Shown: positions 44,501 to 52,399 of the stretch, in pieces | Position numbering within the stretch: the stretch's first letter is position 1 | How the letters are laid out: each line of letters starts with the position of its first letter | DNA from: Candidatus Gerdarchaeota archaeon | GTDB taxonomy: Archaea; Asgardarchaeota; Heimdallarchaeia; JABLTI01 | DNA length: 64,000 nt | Assembly: GCA_016840945.1 (NCBI GenBank) | Contig: JAEORJ010000304.1 | Span: 1-64,000 of the forward strand | Reading direction: 5' to 3' | Notes under the pieces: model-generated | Seen by the model: only the letters and a program-made list of their open reading frames with translations | The model's database searches: none | Told to the model about the DNA's origin: nothing | Made by a program: the position numbers and the translations under genes

Positions 44501-45175
44501 TTAAAAGCTGAACTTGATAACATGCCAGAAATAAATATGAAAGCGGTCTCACAATATGAAGAAGAATTAGAATTAAATAAAGAACTTTTTGAGAAGCAAA
44601 AATTAGTAGAAAAAGATTATGAAGCAATTAATCAAGCAATTAAAGATATCGAAAGTGAGAAATTAGAAAAATTCATGGAAGTTTTTAACAGCATTTCAAA
44701 AGATTTCAATAGAATCTTTGGTATTCTGTCACCAGATGGTAGAGCTAGACTAGAACTTGAAGAACCTGATGATCCCTTTGCTGCTGGAATTCACATTATG
44801 GCAAATCCAGGTGGAAAGAAAATAATTAGCATGCTTTCATTATCGGGTGGAGAGAAATCACTAACAGCATTAGCCATGATATTTGCAATACAAAGATACA
44901 AACCTGCACCATTTTATGTGTTTGATGAAATTGATGCTTTTCTTGATATTAATAACGTTAATAAAGTAGCAACATTAGTTCGTGAAATGAGTAGACAGAC
45001 ACAAATAGTAATTATTAGTTTAAGGGCACCAATGATAGCTGCTGCAGAGAAGATCTTTGGAGTAACAGCTGGTGAAGATAGAATCTCACAAATTGTCTCA
45101 GTATCGTTAGATGAAATAATGAAAATTGTTGAGAAGACTGATTTACCATCAGAAGCAGAAGTTTATGATTATTAA
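41558..45175 (+). CDS. smc: Chromosome segregation ATPase SMC
   Basis: SMC dimers form ring-shaped condensin with ScpA. The protein has the N-terminal Walker A GPNGCGKSN, long coiled-coil arms, a hinge domain around residues 500-690 (GIYGTIGELCKTHPEYSVAL to NPSGLMTGGF), the signature LSGGEKSLTALAMIFAIQ and the Walker B region FYVFDEIDAFLD. Starting at the first ATG (41633) would remove the conserved first strand. The frame upstream encodes VHITRLILENFKSYGRRKIT, a typical SMC N-terminus, and the only placed start is CTG 41558 after AGGTGAT. From there the protein has 1205 residues. ScpA follows 56 bp downstream. Confidence 0.95.
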   Translation: MVHITRLILENFKSYGRRKITLNLTMGLTVISGPNGCGKSNISDAIQFVIGQLSSKTIRSEKLSGVIFSGTKEGQKTAPYAKVTLVLDNSGEPKEIPIATDEVHISRKVYIDGRSEYLLNGSRITRNEIIDTLSICGISIDGYNVIRQGEIANFSNMSPLQIRGLFEEIAGIAAYDEKKEKAQKNLEDAKSKLRVATVRFEDSSRNLERLRKEKEDALRYQELTVRIKNTEAKLIHARMRQLKDHIVEINEKVTALKQEQIKSKDLIEQMSTGIKSYDDLIQQAKAKVKDATTQTINTLSAEIEKLTITLSEESSKKNIIQRELENLDTRKTELEDEINTLFEENAELEEFTANTAEKIDGADVTLKKIQDELDIKRRLLDNAKSNEVMDQLEEIRMNNTEMNARKAECESQLAIYNNNININNSKIDDLEKRVVEVAGILATFLSRKAKYIEEIAKYDDLSRELKVKVEELREELETVEHELDENEQLLRDTAINIKRIQTEIETTKKIMEEVSSRDKGIGLVLTARDEGKIKGIYGTIGELCKTHPEYSVALSVTAGSRTDYIVVEDDEVASKCVLMVKQQKAGRINILPLNKIRPMVINPEIKDKGIIGRAIDLVEYDQKFQKAIEFVFGQTLIVKNLDAARRIGFTYRAVTLDGDVVNPSGLMTGGFYKDKEKARISLIVEEEEQLPKIQEEYERLQEERKRLIEYRSEIDNELNKEIVPQLNEVIRNQDLRKRDINSIDEEIEIRSSENLKIQKELEELTKTHENIEVKIEELITARNNISRTLETLKENEIKLKQELDKSGVQDIIEVIKSKEDEQREIDTIINTLKMEHFKYTDNLEKNLKVAKNLKEQITRLEEKKPEKQQEITNIQTEINNLQKELTEKKSKRDELFSLIEQSQNEQEKLESEQRALRVRMEEEKERQNRDLLSLDRLVNEKSNTERQITELEEVASERDLPYIFAEDEEFDVDVLREVMDGLKAELDNMPEINMKAVSQYEEELELNKELFEKQKLVEKDYEAINQAIKDIESEKLEKFMEVFNSISKDFNRIFGILSPDGRARLELEEPDDPFAAGIHIMANPGGKKIISMLSLSGGEKSLTALAMIFAIQRYKPAPFYVFDEIDAFLDINNVNKVATLVREMSRQTQIVIISLRAPMIAAAEKIFGVTAGEDRISQIVSVSLDEIMKIVEKTDLPSEAEVYDY

Positions 45176-45231
45176 ATTATAAATGAGAAAGTAAAAAAAA
45201 TTATTGAATAAATCTAAAGGAGAAACAGTAA

Positions 45232-46185
45232 ATGACTGAAAAGAAACCAATAATTGATATCCCCCTCAATCCTTCTACAGAAGCTGAGGAATATCCATTC
45301 TGGTTACGTGCTCCATTTAGATTACTCACAGATGTCACTCAATTCAGAAAAGTTGACCCTTGGGATTTGGAAATAGCTGATTTAATAACCCGTTTTGTAG
45401 AACAAATGATGAAAGGTTCAGATGTTAATTTTCCCGTATTAGGAAGAGCTATACTATCAGCTGCTATTCTTTATCGATCTAAAGTAAATGATTTAATCAA
45501 AATAATTGAGGAAACTGATGAGAAAAATGATGACTTAGATGTTTTAGGATTCGATATACCAGAAATAAGCCCTTCCTATCATCTTTCACAAAGACCGGTT
45601 ACTTTTAACGAATTAGTTTTTGCATTCCAAGGATTATTACAACAAGAACGACGCTATAAACATCGAATGGCGATAAACAAAAGAAAAGCTTTAATCCAAC
45701 CACTTCAACTCCCACCAACACCAATAAAAGTAATTGATGAGGAATCAACTAAAATTGCTATATTGAAAAAAGAGATCTATGAGAAATTAGTAAAATTACA
45801 TTCAAAATATAATAGACCTATTGCTTTTGAAGAATTGATTCTCCCAAATACAACCAGATTAAATATTGTGCGTATTTTCTTATGTGTATTATTTTTAGGG
45901 TTCGAATTAAAAGCAAAAATCTTTCAAGATGTAGATTTAGGTAGATTAACGCTAATCCCATTACGAGATAATGAGGAAGAATTTCTAGGGGGATTAGAAA
46001 AGGTTATCGAAAAGAAATTGAGAGATGGAGCTCCTACTGAAGAAAGCGTAACTGTAACTGATATAGAAGAAGATGAAGAAGAAATATTTCTTGATGAAGA
46101 CGAATTCTTTGATGAAGAAGATGGATATGATTTTGAATCTGAGAAAGAACTGTTCCACCCTGATGAAGAATTTGATGAAGATTAA
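45232..46185 (+). CDS. scpA: Kleisin ScpA (segregation and condensation protein A)
   Basis: ScpA bridges the SMC heads. The N-terminal helical domain (PFRLLTDVTQFRKVDPWDLE and ITRFVEQMM) and the C-terminal winged-helix region (YNRPIAFEELILPNTTRLNI, RIFLCVLFLGFELKAKIFQD) match the family. The C-terminus carries a long Asp/Glu tail (about 45 residues) absent from bacterial ScpA. AGGAG four aligned bases before the ATG supports the start. It follows smc by 56 bp, and no ScpB gene is nearby. Confidence 0.9.
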   Translation: MTEKKPIIDIPLNPSTEAEEYPFWLRAPFRLLTDVTQFRKVDPWDLEIADLITRFVEQMMKGSDVNFPVLGRAILSAAILYRSKVNDLIKIIEETDEKNDDLDVLGFDIPEISPSYHLSQRPVTFNELVFAFQGLLQQERRYKHRMAINKRKALIQPLQLPPTPIKVIDEESTKIAILKKEIYEKLVKLHSKYNRPIAFEELILPNTTRLNIVRIFLCVLFLGFELKAKIFQDVDLGRLTLIPLRDNEEEFLGGLEKVIEKKLRDGAPTEESVTVTDIEEDEEEIFLDEDEFFDEEDGYDFESEKELFHPDEEFDED

Positions 46186-46249
46186 AATTAAATCTAATAT
46201 CAAATAATATGAAGAAAATAAAGGGAAAAAAGGGAGTAATTGATTTTTT

Positions 46250-46438
46250 TTATGTGGTAAATAGTCTAATCAAAGGTGGTCCAGCTAATACTAGAATTAT
46301 TAGTGCAGCTGCAAAAATCATTACTGCATATGGGCCTACTTTAATGCCAGGAGTGTCTTCTTCAAAGAATCTGATTAAACCTGCACCTGTTGCAGGCATT
46401 GCTCCAGCTGAATCTTTAGATCTTCTCATTCGGCTCAT
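46250..46438 (-). CDS. secG: Preprotein translocase subunit Sec61beta
   Basis: A 62-residue tail-anchored protein with the archaeal Sec61beta signature ATGAGLIRFFEEDTPGIKVG followed by one membrane helix (AVMIFAAALIILVLAGPPLI). It is part of the SecYEG/Sec61 channel. It is convergent with scpA. The reading on the plus strand is only a shadow. Confidence 0.92.
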   Translation of the reverse strand: MSRMRRSKDSAGAMPATGAGLIRFFEEDTPGIKVGPYAVMIFAAALIILVLAGPPLIRLFTT

Positions 46439-46625
46439 TGTTCTAAACTCTGTAAATTTTGTATGGTATCCTTTTCTTCTTCCTCTTTAAAACTTTGTGT
46501 ATTTAATGAAATAAATTGATAAAAAGGCTAGTTTTAATTTATTACAAACGGAAAAACACCCTTAAAAGTACATAATATATTATATTTGTGAATAAAGTAA
46601 CCTTGGTTCAAACGAAATTAATTTG

Positions 46626-46661
46626 TTTGTTGACAAATCATTAATTGTATTTGTAAACAAG
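46626..46661. promoter_or_regulatory. Paired dyads upstream of moxR
   Basis: TTTGT-TG-ACAAA (46626-46637) and TTTGT-AA-ACAAG (46650-46661) are two copies of the same short dyad with centres 24 bp apart, ending 32 bp before the MoxR start. They may be a regulator-binding pair. Nothing else was seen in 46439-46693. Confidence 0.35.
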
Positions 46662-46693
46662 GAATAATTCAACAAATTGGGGTAGTTAAAATC

Positions 46694-47644
46694 ATGAAAC
46701 TTGAAAAAGCATCTTCTATAACAAAATCTATTCTAAAAGAAGTTGGAAAAATAATTGTTGGAAAAGAAGAGGTATTAGAAAGAGTTCTAATAGGCATCCT
46801 AGCTAAAGGAAATCTCTTACTGGAAGATGTTCCTGGATTAGCAAAAACTATGATGATAAGAGCTTTTGGACAAGTTATGAATTGTGAATTTACAAGAATT
46901 CAATGTACTCCTGATTTATTACCAGCTGATATCACTGGTTCAACCGTGTATAATCAAAAAGAACAGGAGTTTTCTTTTAGAAAAGGTCCAGTATTCACTA
47001 ATTTATTACTTGTTGATGAAATTAACAGAGCTTCGCCAAAAACACAATCAGCTCTTCTTGAAGCCATGCAAGAACGGCATGTTACGGTTGATGGTGTTAC
47101 TTATGTTTTACCGAAACCATTTCATGTATTAGCTACACAAAACCCAATTGAATTTGAAGGAACCTTCCCATTACCAGAAGCACAACTTGATAGATTCATT
47201 ATGAAAATGTCTGTAGGATATCCAGATGAAAAGGATGAAATTGAAATACTTAATAGGAGAATAAAACGAAAACAAGAGGAATTTAGTTTAGAAGCTATAA
47301 CTAAGACTGACGAGATTTTACAAATTCAAGAAGTTGTGGAAAGCATTCATGTTGATGATAGGATTAAAGAGTACATTGTAGAAATCGTACGAAAAACTCG
47401 AGATAACGATCGCATTGATGTAGGTTCAAGCCCTAGAGGTAGTTTAGCTTTATTACATTTATCGCGAGCGAGTGCGGTAATAAATGGGCGTGACTTCGTT
47501 AATCCTGATGATGTAAAGAAAATTGTTCTCCCAGCATTAAATCATAGAATTATTCTAAGCACTGGTAGCTGGTTAACAGGTATTAAACCTGATGAAGTGA
47601 TTGCTAGAGATTTAGCCAAAATTAAAGCTCCAAGGCTTGATTAA
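46694..47644 (+). CDS. moxR: MoxR-family AAA+ ATPase
   Basis: MoxR ATPases act as chaperones for membrane or metalloenzyme complexes. The 316-residue protein has Walker A in LLLEDVPGLAKTMM, Walker B LLLVDEINRASPKTQSALLE, sensor 1 HVLATQNPIEFEGTFPLPEA and the arginine finger QLDRFIMK. The DUF58 gene follows 52 bp later, the standard MoxR-DUF58 pairing. Confidence 0.94.
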   Translation: MKLEKASSITKSILKEVGKIIVGKEEVLERVLIGILAKGNLLLEDVPGLAKTMMIRAFGQVMNCEFTRIQCTPDLLPADITGSTVYNQKEQEFSFRKGPVFTNLLLVDEINRASPKTQSALLEAMQERHVTVDGVTYVLPKPFHVLATQNPIEFEGTFPLPEAQLDRFIMKMSVGYPDEKDEIEILNRRIKRKQEEFSLEAITKTDEILQIQEVVESIHVDDRIKEYIVEIVRKTRDNDRIDVGSSPRGSLALLHLSRASAVINGRDFVNPDDVKKIVLPALNHRIILSTGSWLTGIKPDEVIARDLAKIKAPRLD

Positions 47645-47696
47645 CAGAATAAACTAATTTCAAAATAGAAAAAGAGAATGAATTGAGGTAAAATCT

Positions 47697-48986
47697 ATGT
47701 ATTCACCAAAAATAAGATGGACTATGACTATATTTTTCACAATTCTTATTTTGGGTATTGGATTTAGCGATTGGATTGTACTTATATCATTAATTCCATT
47801 AAGCATCCTAATCATTAGTTTTTATTTAACAAAAACCCCTGAGGAACTTAATCTAGAGGTAAAACGGGAATTAGATTTAACAAGATACCAAGAAGGAGAG
47901 CATGTTGATATTATTTTATCTATCAAAAACAGAGGGAAAGATAATTTACAGATGCTTGAAATACTTGATATGCTACCAGCTCAAGTTAGTTTAAAAAATG
48001 GTACAAACCATTTAATTACATCCCTTAGTGCTGGAGAAGCTACAAAAGTTCGCTATACTGTCAGTTGTGATTATCGAGGAAGATGGGAATTAGGCCCAAC
48101 CCATGTCCGAGCTAGAAATTTCCTTGATTCGACATATACAGTTCAAACATTTGAAGAAACAAAATCAGATTTCGTTATTATACCATTTTTCGAAACGATA
48201 AATGACATGCCTTTTAGAACAAAATATCCTAAAATTTCAGATGGACCATTTCATTCAAAATTAAAAGGTGAAGGATTAGATTTTTCAGGAGTGCGTGAAT
48301 ATATGTACTCAGATTCGCTTAGCAGAATAAATTGGCCTGCAACAGCGAAGTATGGGAAATTTTTCACCAATGAATATGAATTATTTAGAACAGCTGATCT
48401 TCTATTGATTTTAGATGCAACGGATAAAACTGCTTCAATTCTTGAGGAAGAAATAAAAGCAGTATTATCGATTAGCGAACATTTTCTAAAATTCAAATGC
48501 CGTGTAGGTTTAATAATCGTCAGGGATTCAGTTGATAGATTTGACTTAAGTTCATCTAGAACTCAACTAGTAAAATTTACTGAGAAATTAATTGATGTAC
48601 AAGCTACAAAAGTGGAAAGTTACAATATTTTAAGACAAAGAATAGACAACAATTTAGATTATTATTTTCCAATGAATTGCCTAACGATTATTGTTTCACC
48701 ACTGGTTCACCCTGTAATTAATAGAATATTAATTGATGTGGCAAAAAGAAGGAGAAATAGCTTCTTTCTTACACCTTCTATTATCTCTTCAGAATGGCGT
48801 TTTATGAAAGACCAGGAAGATTCAGCCAACCTATTAATTCATCAGAACCTACTCTTAAAAAGGGATATGGAAATTACAAATGTGATTAATGAAGGTATAA
48901 TCGTTTTCGAATGGGACCTTTCAGTGCCATTTAGTGTGTTTATGAATAAATTAAAACAAATAGCAATAAAAAGAGGGAGGGCTTAA
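47697..48986 (+). CDS. DUF58-domain membrane protein
   Basis: Two N-terminal membrane helices (TIFFTILILGIGFSDWIVLI and SLIPLSILIISFYL) precede a beta domain and the DUF58 core with the signature REYMYSDSLSRINWPATAKY and a von Willebrand A-like part (LLLILDATDKTASI). DUF58 proteins are partners of MoxR. The 429-residue length is normal. GAGGT lies four aligned bases before the ATG, and the next gene starts 2 bp after the stop. Confidence 0.9.
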   Translation: MYSPKIRWTMTIFFTILILGIGFSDWIVLISLIPLSILIISFYLTKTPEELNLEVKRELDLTRYQEGEHVDIILSIKNRGKDNLQMLEILDMLPAQVSLKNGTNHLITSLSAGEATKVRYTVSCDYRGRWELGPTHVRARNFLDSTYTVQTFEETKSDFVIIPFFETINDMPFRTKYPKISDGPFHSKLKGEGLDFSGVREYMYSDSLSRINWPATAKYGKFFTNEYELFRTADLLLILDATDKTASILEEEIKAVLSISEHFLKFKCRVGLIIVRDSVDRFDLSSSRTQLVKFTEKLIDVQATKVESYNILRQRIDNNLDYYFPMNCLTIIVSPLVHPVINRILIDVAKRRRNSFFLTPSIISSEWRFMKDQEDSANLLIHQNLLLKRDMEITNVINEGIIVFEWDLSVPFSVFMNKLKQIAIKRGRA

Positions 48987-48988
48987 CA

Positions 48989-49798
48989 TTGGCAAAGAAG
49001 GATAGAAAGAAGATTTCTAAGAGAAGTAAAAAAGAGATAGAAGAGGAAGAAGAATTAGATGACATTACAACAGCAAATATTGGTGAAACAGAAATCATTC
49101 TCGAAGATAGCGCACAAAAAAAAGTTGCTTTAATTCGAACAAATTATAATGAAGCCTATGATAAAAAACGTCGTAATTTGCAAATTATTGCATTAGCAAT
49201 GGTTTTTATTATAACTGTGGTCTCACCTTTACGATTGCTAGATCAAATGTCTACCTTTAATTATACAGCAATTGGATTTGTTTCAGCAAGTTTAATTCCT
49301 GCTTTAATAGCTGTTTTTGGAGTCCTTAAAGGGCGTGCTTTTTGTCACTATTTATCCACATTAATCTATGGGGTGTGGATTATCATGCAATCAGCTAGTC
49401 ATTGGGAAATTAATCTAATGATTTCAATTCTGATAATTTATTTTGAAGTTGTTAGAATGCTAATAATTTTTGACCCATTAATGAAAGATATAGAATCAAT
49501 CTCGACAGGTGGCGCATATTATCATGCAAATGTTGTATTAGGAAGATATTTTAAATTCCTTTTGAAATTTGCAGGAGTATTGTTTGGAACATCTGTAAGT
49601 CTTGGCACAATTGCCTTCTATCTAATTGATTATCTACCAAGTGATATATTATTCTCTATTTTTATGATGATTTGTTTAGCATTAGTTGTGATATTAAGCA
49701 GAAGGACTTTAACACCTGATATAAAAGAGATTATTCTAGAAAAGGAGAAAGAGAAGTTGCAAAGAAAATTACAGAGAGATCATTCAAGATATTCTTGA
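48989..49798 (+). CDS. Multi-pass membrane protein in the MoxR operon
   Basis: The 269-residue protein has a Lys/Glu-rich cytoplasmic N-terminus (about 65 residues) and then about six hydrophobic segments, for example LQIIALAMVFIITVVSPL, FVSASLIPALIAVFGVL and FKFLLKFAGVLFGTSVSL. The C-terminus is basic and helical. No family recognised. It begins with a TTG, with GGAGG four aligned bases before it, 2 bp after the DUF58 stop, so it belongs to the MoxR-DUF58 transcript. Convergent with the next gene. Confidence 0.6.
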   Translation: MAKKDRKKISKRSKKEIEEEEELDDITTANIGETEIILEDSAQKKVALIRTNYNEAYDKKRRNLQIIALAMVFIITVVSPLRLLDQMSTFNYTAIGFVSASLIPALIAVFGVLKGRAFCHYLSTLIYGVWIIMQSASHWEINLMISILIIYFEVVRMLIIFDPLMKDIESISTGGAYYHANVVLGRYFKFLLKFAGVLFGTSVSLGTIAFYLIDYLPSDILFSIFMMICLALVVILSRRTLTPDIKEIILEKEKEKLQRKLQRDHSRYS

Positions 49799-49805
49799 AT
49801 TTATC

Positions 49806-50336
49806 TTATCCAGCTTCAATTGTTTTTCTAAAATCTTTAATTACAATCGCTAGTTCTATGTAGAATTTATCCTCGCTTGGAGTCTTTTCTTTGAAAATTA
49901 ATTTGAAAACACTTAATATTTTGTCAACAAAAGTGTCTTTAGGCTTAAAAAATTCTAACCAATTTGCAGGATCATATAGGAATTCTACCACATGGTCATC
50001 ATGAAAAATATTTCGGAGAGTATCTTTGCTTTTTATCAAATCCTCAATTTCGGCGTCACTCATCCCTCGTTTTAATTTAAGATAAGCTAACATATCACCT
50101 TGAATTGACTTACAAATTACATAACTTGTATTTGTGAGTAATTCACCTCTACGAGTGAAATGTTGAAAAGTCATGCTGACTCTTGGTAACATCTTATAAT
50201 AGGATATTCTATGCCAATTCTTTAATCTTCGAGTTTGGTTACCCAATTCTATAAATACTATAACAAAGACAAAAATAACGCTAATAAAGAAAACAATAAT
50301 CCAGCTTGCTTCTAAGAATTGAGTAAACTCACTCAT
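49806..50336 (-). CDS. Membrane-anchored protein downstream of the DUF4129 protein
   Basis: A 176-residue protein with one N-terminal membrane helix (WIIVFFISVIFVFVIVFIEL) and a soluble helical domain of about 145 residues. No family recognised. ATG 50336 overlaps the stop of the upstream gene by 8 bp and lies six bases after AGGTGAT, which is itself in the upstream coding sequence. The operon also contains DUF4129 and DUF4139 genes and faces the MoxR operon. Confidence 0.55.
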   Translation of the reverse strand: MSEFTQFLEASWIIVFFISVIFVFVIVFIELGNQTRRLKNWHRISYYKMLPRVSMTFQHFTRRGELLTNTSYVICKSIQGDMLAYLKLKRGMSDAEIEDLIKSKDTLRNIFHDDHVVEFLYDPANWLEFFKPKDTFVDKILSVFKLIFKEKTPSEDKFYIELAIVIKDFRKTIEAG

Positions 50337-51867
50337 CTGTTTCATCACCTTTAGAGTCATTCTTTGATTCAGAGGAATCAGGTTTTTCCTTAGTTTCTTT
50401 AATTGATGGTTTCTTCTCTTTTAATTTCAAAGTAATAAATCGTTGATATTTTTCTGCTTTTTCGGAATCATCTTTAGATATATCATGTTCACTAAATCGT
50501 GCTTCTTCATATAGATCTGTTAATTTGTCTAATGATTCATCTTTGAGTTTGAAATGATCAGTAGCCGAATCTTCAAATTCTCCTGGCGTCATACTCTTCT
50601 CAGATTTAGCACCAGAATCTATCAAATCATAAGACGTCTCATGATAAGCTCGCAGCACCCGCTTTCGATGATCATCTTCTGTAGCTTTTGGTATCCACCG
50701 TTTCTCCTCTTCTATTATCTTTTCATGGTATTCATCCCCTCTTTTTCTGAAGAAGTCTATTCCAATGAATACTATCGCCACAACAATGAAAACGCTTGAT
50801 ACTCCTAACAACACAGTTGAAACAGTATTTTTATTCAATCCTGTAAATGGACCACCAGAGCTTGGATTTGGTGTTGGAGATGGAAAGCTGAAATTAAAAG
50901 TTGAACCCGGTAATGAAGAATTATATGTGGTCGTAATATTTAGAGGTGTTGTAGTATAAGTCGGTGATTCGTATTCTATAGGGATTTCATCAGGTAACTT
51001 TTCTCGAATATAAGTTGTTAATTGACCATATCCTATGCCAATCATGACAGCAATAATAAATGGGATTAATAGCCTTGTCCAGCTTCCATTTGTAGCTAAC
51101 AATCGAATTATGTAGAATACCAATATTGCTGCTAAGGTGATATAGGGTGCATATAGAGCCATTTTAGTAAAAACATTATTTGAAGAAGCTAATGGTAAAC
51201 CAGAGAAATAATCAAACCAACTATTCTCCCCTTCTGAATCAGTAACTTTAATCCAACCTAAAGAATGTCTATTCGACCATTGTAATTGAATTATTTCTGA
51301 AGAGTTGAATGCATCATCAGAAGCAACCAAACGTAATTCGTTGTTAATATAGACCCCAAAAGTATTATTTAGATCACGAATAACTTTAACATTATAAGAT
51401 ATACTAGCTTCAGGTTTGAAATAAGTAGAATTTACTGTTTGCTCAACATTATATGATAGGATTTTATTAATAGCTAATCTTTGTTCAATATCAAAAATTA
51501 ATTTATACCCGCCTAAAGGTTGGTGGAAATACTCTTCATTAACATCAGTACCAATAAAAACTATTGAACCAGAACCTGCACCATAATACCTAATTGTCCA
51601 CTCCCAAACTCCATAAGCAACTTTACTCTCATGATAAGCCCAATTATCATAAGGTGTACGAGCATATAGTGAACTATCCTCAACTTCATAAAATCCTTTG
51701 ACTACTGGCCAATCATCGATATTTGAATCAAAAAGATATCTAGTGGAGAAAGATATCGTTACAACTGATATAAGAAGAAAAATTGCTATGACAATAAATT
51801 TCTTATCGAATTTAAAGTTGATAACTTTCTTTTGAGAAGTACTCTCCTCTAAATTATCCTTTGACAT
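50329..51867 (-). CDS. Membrane protein with C-terminal DUF4129-like domain
   Basis: An N-terminal membrane helix (KFIVIAIFLLISVVTISFST) is followed by an extracellular beta-rich domain of about 200 residues, then three membrane segments (APYITLAAILVFYIIRLLA, LLIPFIIAVMIGIGYG, VSTVLLGVSSVFIVVAIVFIG). The cytoplasmic tail has the DUF4129 pattern: YHETSYDLIDSG, the conserved TPGEFEDSA and the LTDLYEEARFSEHDIS motif, usual in the MoxR-DUF58-transglutaminase gene neighbourhood. No transglutaminase domain is seen. 512 residues. Confidence 0.65.
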   Translation of the reverse strand: MSKDNLEESTSQKKVINFKFDKKFIVIAIFLLISVVTISFSTRYLFDSNIDDWPVVKGFYEVEDSSLYARTPYDNWAYHESKVAYGVWEWTIRYYGAGSGSIVFIGTDVNEEYFHQPLGGYKLIFDIEQRLAINKILSYNVEQTVNSTYFKPEASISYNVKVIRDLNNTFGVYINNELRLVASDDAFNSSEIIQLQWSNRHSLGWIKVTDSEGENSWFDYFSGLPLASSNNVFTKMALYAPYITLAAILVFYIIRLLATNGSWTRLLIPFIIAVMIGIGYGQLTTYIREKLPDEIPIEYESPTYTTTPLNITTTYNSSLPGSTFNFSFPSPTPNPSSGGPFTGLNKNTVSTVLLGVSSVFIVVAIVFIGIDFFRKRGDEYHEKIIEEEKRWIPKATEDDHRKRVLRAYHETSYDLIDSGAKSEKSMTPGEFEDSATDHFKLKDESLDKLTDLYEEARFSEHDISKDDSEKAEKYQRFITLKLKEKKPSIKETKEKPDSSESKNDSKGDETDE

Positions 51868-51949
51868 AGCAACTACACCATTTATTGTGTTATATATAAT
51901 ACATTCACTATATTTATTCTTTTAATAGTATGAAAATTAGTTTTGATGG

Positions 51950-52399
51950 TTAAAAGAAAGAAAAAACAGCTAAGCAAGCTAAAATAAAAATGGGCGGAAA
52001 AGGATTATCAATCAAAATCTCAAGAAAATAATTGGTTTCGTTAATTGTTTTTGTACGGGCAATTCTATTTTTATCAAATTGTAAATAGTTATATGATTGA
52101 ATTGTGATTATTTTTAATTGATTCTTTGTATTAGCTTGGGACTTCCAGATTATCGTCGAAGGGGTTTCATCTTTAGATATTGTAGCTTGATACTTGTAGT
52201 TTTCCAGCTCTATGGTGAACAAAATCCTATTTTCAATAGTGCGTTTTTTAAGAAGTAGTTTTGAATCTGAAAGAGTAAAAAGAATAGCATCTGTAGGCAT
52301 AGGTTTAATTGAACCTATGCTTTCATAGCCATTCTGTGTTTTCGTTGATATTAACCATTGATTTGTTAATGAAGAGATTTTATATTTCATATTCACCAT
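51950..52399 (-). CDS. Hypothetical protein with C-terminal hydrophobic segment
   Basis: An about 150-residue, beta-rich protein with LSDSKLLLKKRTIENRILFT and YKYQATISKDETPSTIIWKS, ending in a hydrophobic stretch (FPPIFILACLAVFSFF) that could be a tail anchor. Not recognised. The ATG at 52399 overlaps the stop of the DUF4139 gene (TGATG), while an ATG at 52390 is an alternative. It lies between DUF4139 and DUF4129 genes on the same strand. Confidence 0.5.
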   Translation of the reverse strand: MVNMKYKISSLTNQWLISTKTQNGYESIGSIKPMPTDAILFTLSDSKLLLKKRTIENRILFTIELENYKYQATISKDETPSTIIWKSQANTKNQLKIITIQSYNYLQFDKNRIARTKTINETNYFLEILIDNPFPPIFILACLAVFSFF

